Shown here one piece after another: positions 7,201 to 8,136 of a stretch of 8,136 bases of DNA. How positions within the stretch are numbered: position 1 is the stretch's first letter; each line of letters opens with the position of its first letter. Origin of the DNA: Bacteroidota bacterium (GTDB lineage Bacteria; Bacteroidota; Bacteroidia; Bacteroidales; UBA10428); the NCBI GenBank assembly GCA_029268165.1, contig JAJUGM010000141.1, positions 1 through 8,136 on the forward strand. The letters are read 5' to 3'. A program made the position numbers and the translations under genes. Under the pieces are notes generated by a model. That model was not told the origin of the DNA, searched no databases, and worked only from the letters and a program-made list of their open reading frames with translations.

Positions 7201-8136
7201 GTCCCGTCATTAAAAGTCCATTCCCACGACACCGCACCGGTGGAATTATCAGTAAAATTGACCAGAGCTGAAGCATTACACGAATAGTTGCTGCTCATGG
7301 TAAAATTAGCTGCAGGCTGATTCATATAAAATCTCCAGGTAACAGTATCGGCACAGCTTGTTCCTGGCGCCGCTATCAGTAAAACAGTTATGTTACCGCC
7401 CTGAGTATAAACATGAAAACCTGATTTGCTGATAGAAGTTTTGCCGTCGCCGAATTTCCAAAGAATTGAGGATGTTCCTGAAGAAGTGCTTGAGAAGTCA
7501 ACCTGTCCCACACAAATTGTATCATTGTTGTTTATGAGTTTGCCTCCTTGCGAAAGAGTACCTGCAGCCACAATGTTATTAATATTCACAAATTTTGACA
7601 ATGTGTCAGAGCAGCCGTAATCGCTGTTCACCTGCAGGGTTACTTTGTATGAACCGAACTGGTTGTAAGTTTTTGTCGGATTTCTTAATGTGGATGTGGT
7701 ATTATCGCCAAAGTTCCAGTTATAAGTTATCGTTCCCTGGCCGGTAGAAGTGTTTGAGAATGTTATCAGGGTTGGCACTGCACATGCAGATGAAGGCGTA
7801 AAAGTAAATGCAGCATCAGGCGGATTGGCGACATCAATAAATTGGAGCTTATCTATACTTGATTTACAGCCGTTATTATCGGTAACTTCCAGAAAAACGT
7901 CATATTTACCGGCAGTTGAATACAATTTTGTTGGGTTCTGCCGGGTATCTATTGAGCCTGAGCGAAAATCCCATCGCCAGGCAGAAATAGGTGCATCGCC
8001 GGGAGTTGAGGCGTCATTAAACTGAACATTATGCGGCACGCAGCCTTTCTGATTGGCAGTGAAATCAGCAGAGGGACTCCGGTAAACCACAACAGGCTTG
8101 GTTACTGTATCACTCTGCGTTCCGTTGGTTACAACC
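4026..8136 (-). CDS. Giant multi-PKD T9SS-exported protein with gliding-motility-type C-terminal domain (5' end missing)
   Basis: About 1,370 residues are visible and the frame stays open to the right edge, so the signal peptide and N-terminus lie outside. The GTG at 8088-8090 is not a start: the frame continues upstream as the tail of another PKD module (SDTVTKP). The protein is a chain of 13 complete PKD-like modules, most with a W-x-F-G-D-G-like core. Two Ig-like modules follow (WYPATGLS, WSPTNWLS), and then a type B sorting domain starting at AFTPNGDGINDV and ending in KKGAINLLR. By family knowledge that last domain directs outer-membrane export through T9SS and surface attachment or release. 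PKD arrays usually act as stalks or adhesive surfaces. No enzymatic domain is visible. Nearly every module has one cysteine near its first strand and one in a late G-C motif, suggesting in-module disulfides. Role in adhesion, gliding or polymer binding is inference, and a catalytic domain could still lie upstream. Confidence 0.93.
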   Translation of the reverse strand, partial: VVTNGTQSDTVTKPVVVYRSPSADFTANQKGCVPHNVQFNDASTPGDAPISAWRWDFRSGSIDTRQNPTKLYSTAGKYDVFLEVTDNNGCKSSIDKLQFIDVANPPDAAFTFTPSSACAVPTLITFSNTSTGQGTITYNWNFGDNTTSTLRNPTKTYNQFGSYKVTLQVNSDYGCSDTLSKFVNINNIVAAGTLSQGGKLINNNDTICVGQVDFSSTSSGTSSILWKFGDGKTSISKSGFHVYTQGGNITVLLIAAPGTSCADTVTWRFYMNQPAANFTMSSNYSCNASALVNFTDNSTGAVSWEWTFNDGTKATTRNTSKTYSLPAETDPYVINTEVIFNTTLKVTSKYGCTHSISKPFTIKKPTALFTVDKAQGCMPLNVKFKDQSQSDEPITTRQWIFGNGATLSGSVDSTAYTYTSDGTFLARLVITNNLGCRDTSFIIPVKVGRTLIPDFNISKSSVCPGEVIQFTDATSPSNLAQSWHYSVDSKSINNLPGTKNPYWKVDNVKPGSLDVKLQIDYNGCISERTKSGALTNNGALADFSYSFSCNTPLNYQFTNLSLESASVEWNFGDGTPVSTANNPTHNFAAEGNYMVRLVAVKGSCYDTLIKEVKVRNTNAVITANASACAGAPVKLRGSNSYGIVDYCYEKYEWNFGDNTQIINTRIDTVMHTFTARGTYPVKLKTHFDNGCIDSAVLNIRIYQPYVTFTPDTSYGCSPFTVNFTDNSTPDVNTLQQWHWDFADGQDTTYTVKKTVIPHYFADPGVFNVTLTVSDAMGCEGSYTRTIATANPDAEFLADKPLNCVGSELKFYYNYTTGDSVIWNFGDGTISRSTAIPISHSFSTQGNKTVSLTIYKYGCSHTYSSPAGYIIIQKPDARFTVSDSVWNCYPKEITFRHNDPNKIVTSGTWEFGYNNNKSAYDTVRVFNYPRPGIYLTRLMIETNYGCRDTAEKSITITGPTGSFTITPASKNACRGDEVTFQIKDTSNVWDFEWDMGDGWFVDGDPVKHVYTRMGTLYPKLILYGDNGLCIPPPVVDTLLIFEVIAEIVVPDTGLCEQYQIPFGNNSTGNTINNWSFSNGVNSNDEIPVVQFSPGNYTVQLMVFNDIGCSDTTTASFIINPIPPITVSADTFICEGDAITLYASGGDAIQWYPATGLSNAQSYTPLASPQYTTNYTAVVMYLSTGCRNSDQLFLLVQEEPDITVHPYPDTTIIIGEIVHILSDSLFDVTYSWSPTNWLSCSNCASPYAQPLETTRYTLTVIDTNYCFTKYYDIDFEVIEEYSLDLPRAFTPNGDGINDVIYVKGWGIKKLLEFRIFNRWGNEVFFTDDINQGWDGTFKGKVQNIDSYAYVVTVEMWDGRIVTKKGAINLLR
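4295..4780 (-). other. Two Ig-like modules before the sorting domain
   Basis: Two modules of about 80 residues differ from the PKD repeats. They have a W-[YS]-P-x-x-x-L-S core, a P-x-x-T-T-x-Y-T strand and a late cysteine. The first (about 4535-4780) keeps the two-cysteine pattern (FICEG and STGCRN). The second (about 4295-4535) lacks the early cysteine but has a close CSNC pair after WLS plus a cysteine in NYCF. Such modules commonly join repeat arrays to T9SS sorting domains. Boundaries are approximate. Confidence 0.7.
4785..8136 (-). repeat. Array of 13 PKD-like modules plus the tail of a further one
   Basis: Cores equivalent to W-x-F-G-D-G are encoded near 7970, 7710, 7450, 7210, 6935, 6682, 6425, 6172, 5914, 5665, 5408, 5158 and 4914. 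The spacing is 240-275 bases, or 80-92 residues. The clearest are WNFGDGT (near 6425 and 5665) and WNFGDNT (near 7710 and 6172). Degenerate ones are WDFRSGS (7970), WTFNDGT (7210), WEFGYNN (5408), WSFSNGV (4914) and WHYSVDS (6682), the last having lost the motif. Most modules end in a G-C-x-D-T-like strand. At DNA level the modules are well diverged. The longest identity noticed is 21 bases, at 6159-6179 and 7698-7718, covering the WNFGDN codons. Confidence 0.88.

Noticed and set aside
6159..7718. 21-base identity at 6159-6179 and 7698-7718 as a possible recombination or insertion repeat
   Set aside because: Both copies encode the same conserved WNFGDN core of PKD modules, and similarity ends at the motif. 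It is explained by the protein repeat.
1..8136. Defence island, CRISPR array, prophage or transposon
   Set aside because: No regularly spaced short repeats, transposase, integrase or toxin-antitoxin-like gene pair is present, and the three main genes belong to well-known families.

Overview
The window looks like chromosomal DNA from a member of the Bacteroidota that has a type IX secretion system (T9SS). Three observations point there: the large protein on the right ends in a T9SS type B (gliding-motility-associated) C-terminal domain, the DNA is AT-rich with very AT-rich spacers, and the starts lack an obvious Shine-Dalgarno sequence. I see no mobile element, tRNA, rRNA, CRISPR array or phage gene.

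Layout, left to right. (1) Positions 3-113 hold what appears to be the 3' end of a plus-strand gene that enters from the left. A hairpin plus T-run overlaps its stop codon. (2) Positions 114-322 are non-coding and rich in hairpins. They separate that gene from the convergent minus-strand gene. (3) Positions 323-1741 (minus) encode a soluble protein with a coiled coil, a class III adenylate cyclase domain and an HD phosphohydrolase domain. (4) Positions 1742-2000 are a very AT-rich divergent spacer that must hold the promoters of both flanking genes. (5) Positions 2001-4019 (plus) are a complete uvrB. (6) Only 6 bp separate uvrB from a very large minus-strand gene that fills the rest of the window (4026-8136) and runs off the right edge. 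Its visible part is a chain of at least 13 complete PKD-like modules, two Ig-like modules and the T9SS sorting domain.

The genes do not form an operon. Each neighbouring pair is divergent or convergent, and their functions are unrelated: cyclic-nucleotide signalling, nucleotide excision repair, and a secreted or surface-anchored modular protein. The two convergent junctions are marked by inverted repeats that probably act as terminators. The most compact is a palindrome that contains the stop codons of both uvrB and the PKD gene. I find no clear evidence of an undescribed multi-gene system. The items most worth a second look are the cyclase-HD fusion, the cysteine-paired PKD array and the shared-stop palindrome.
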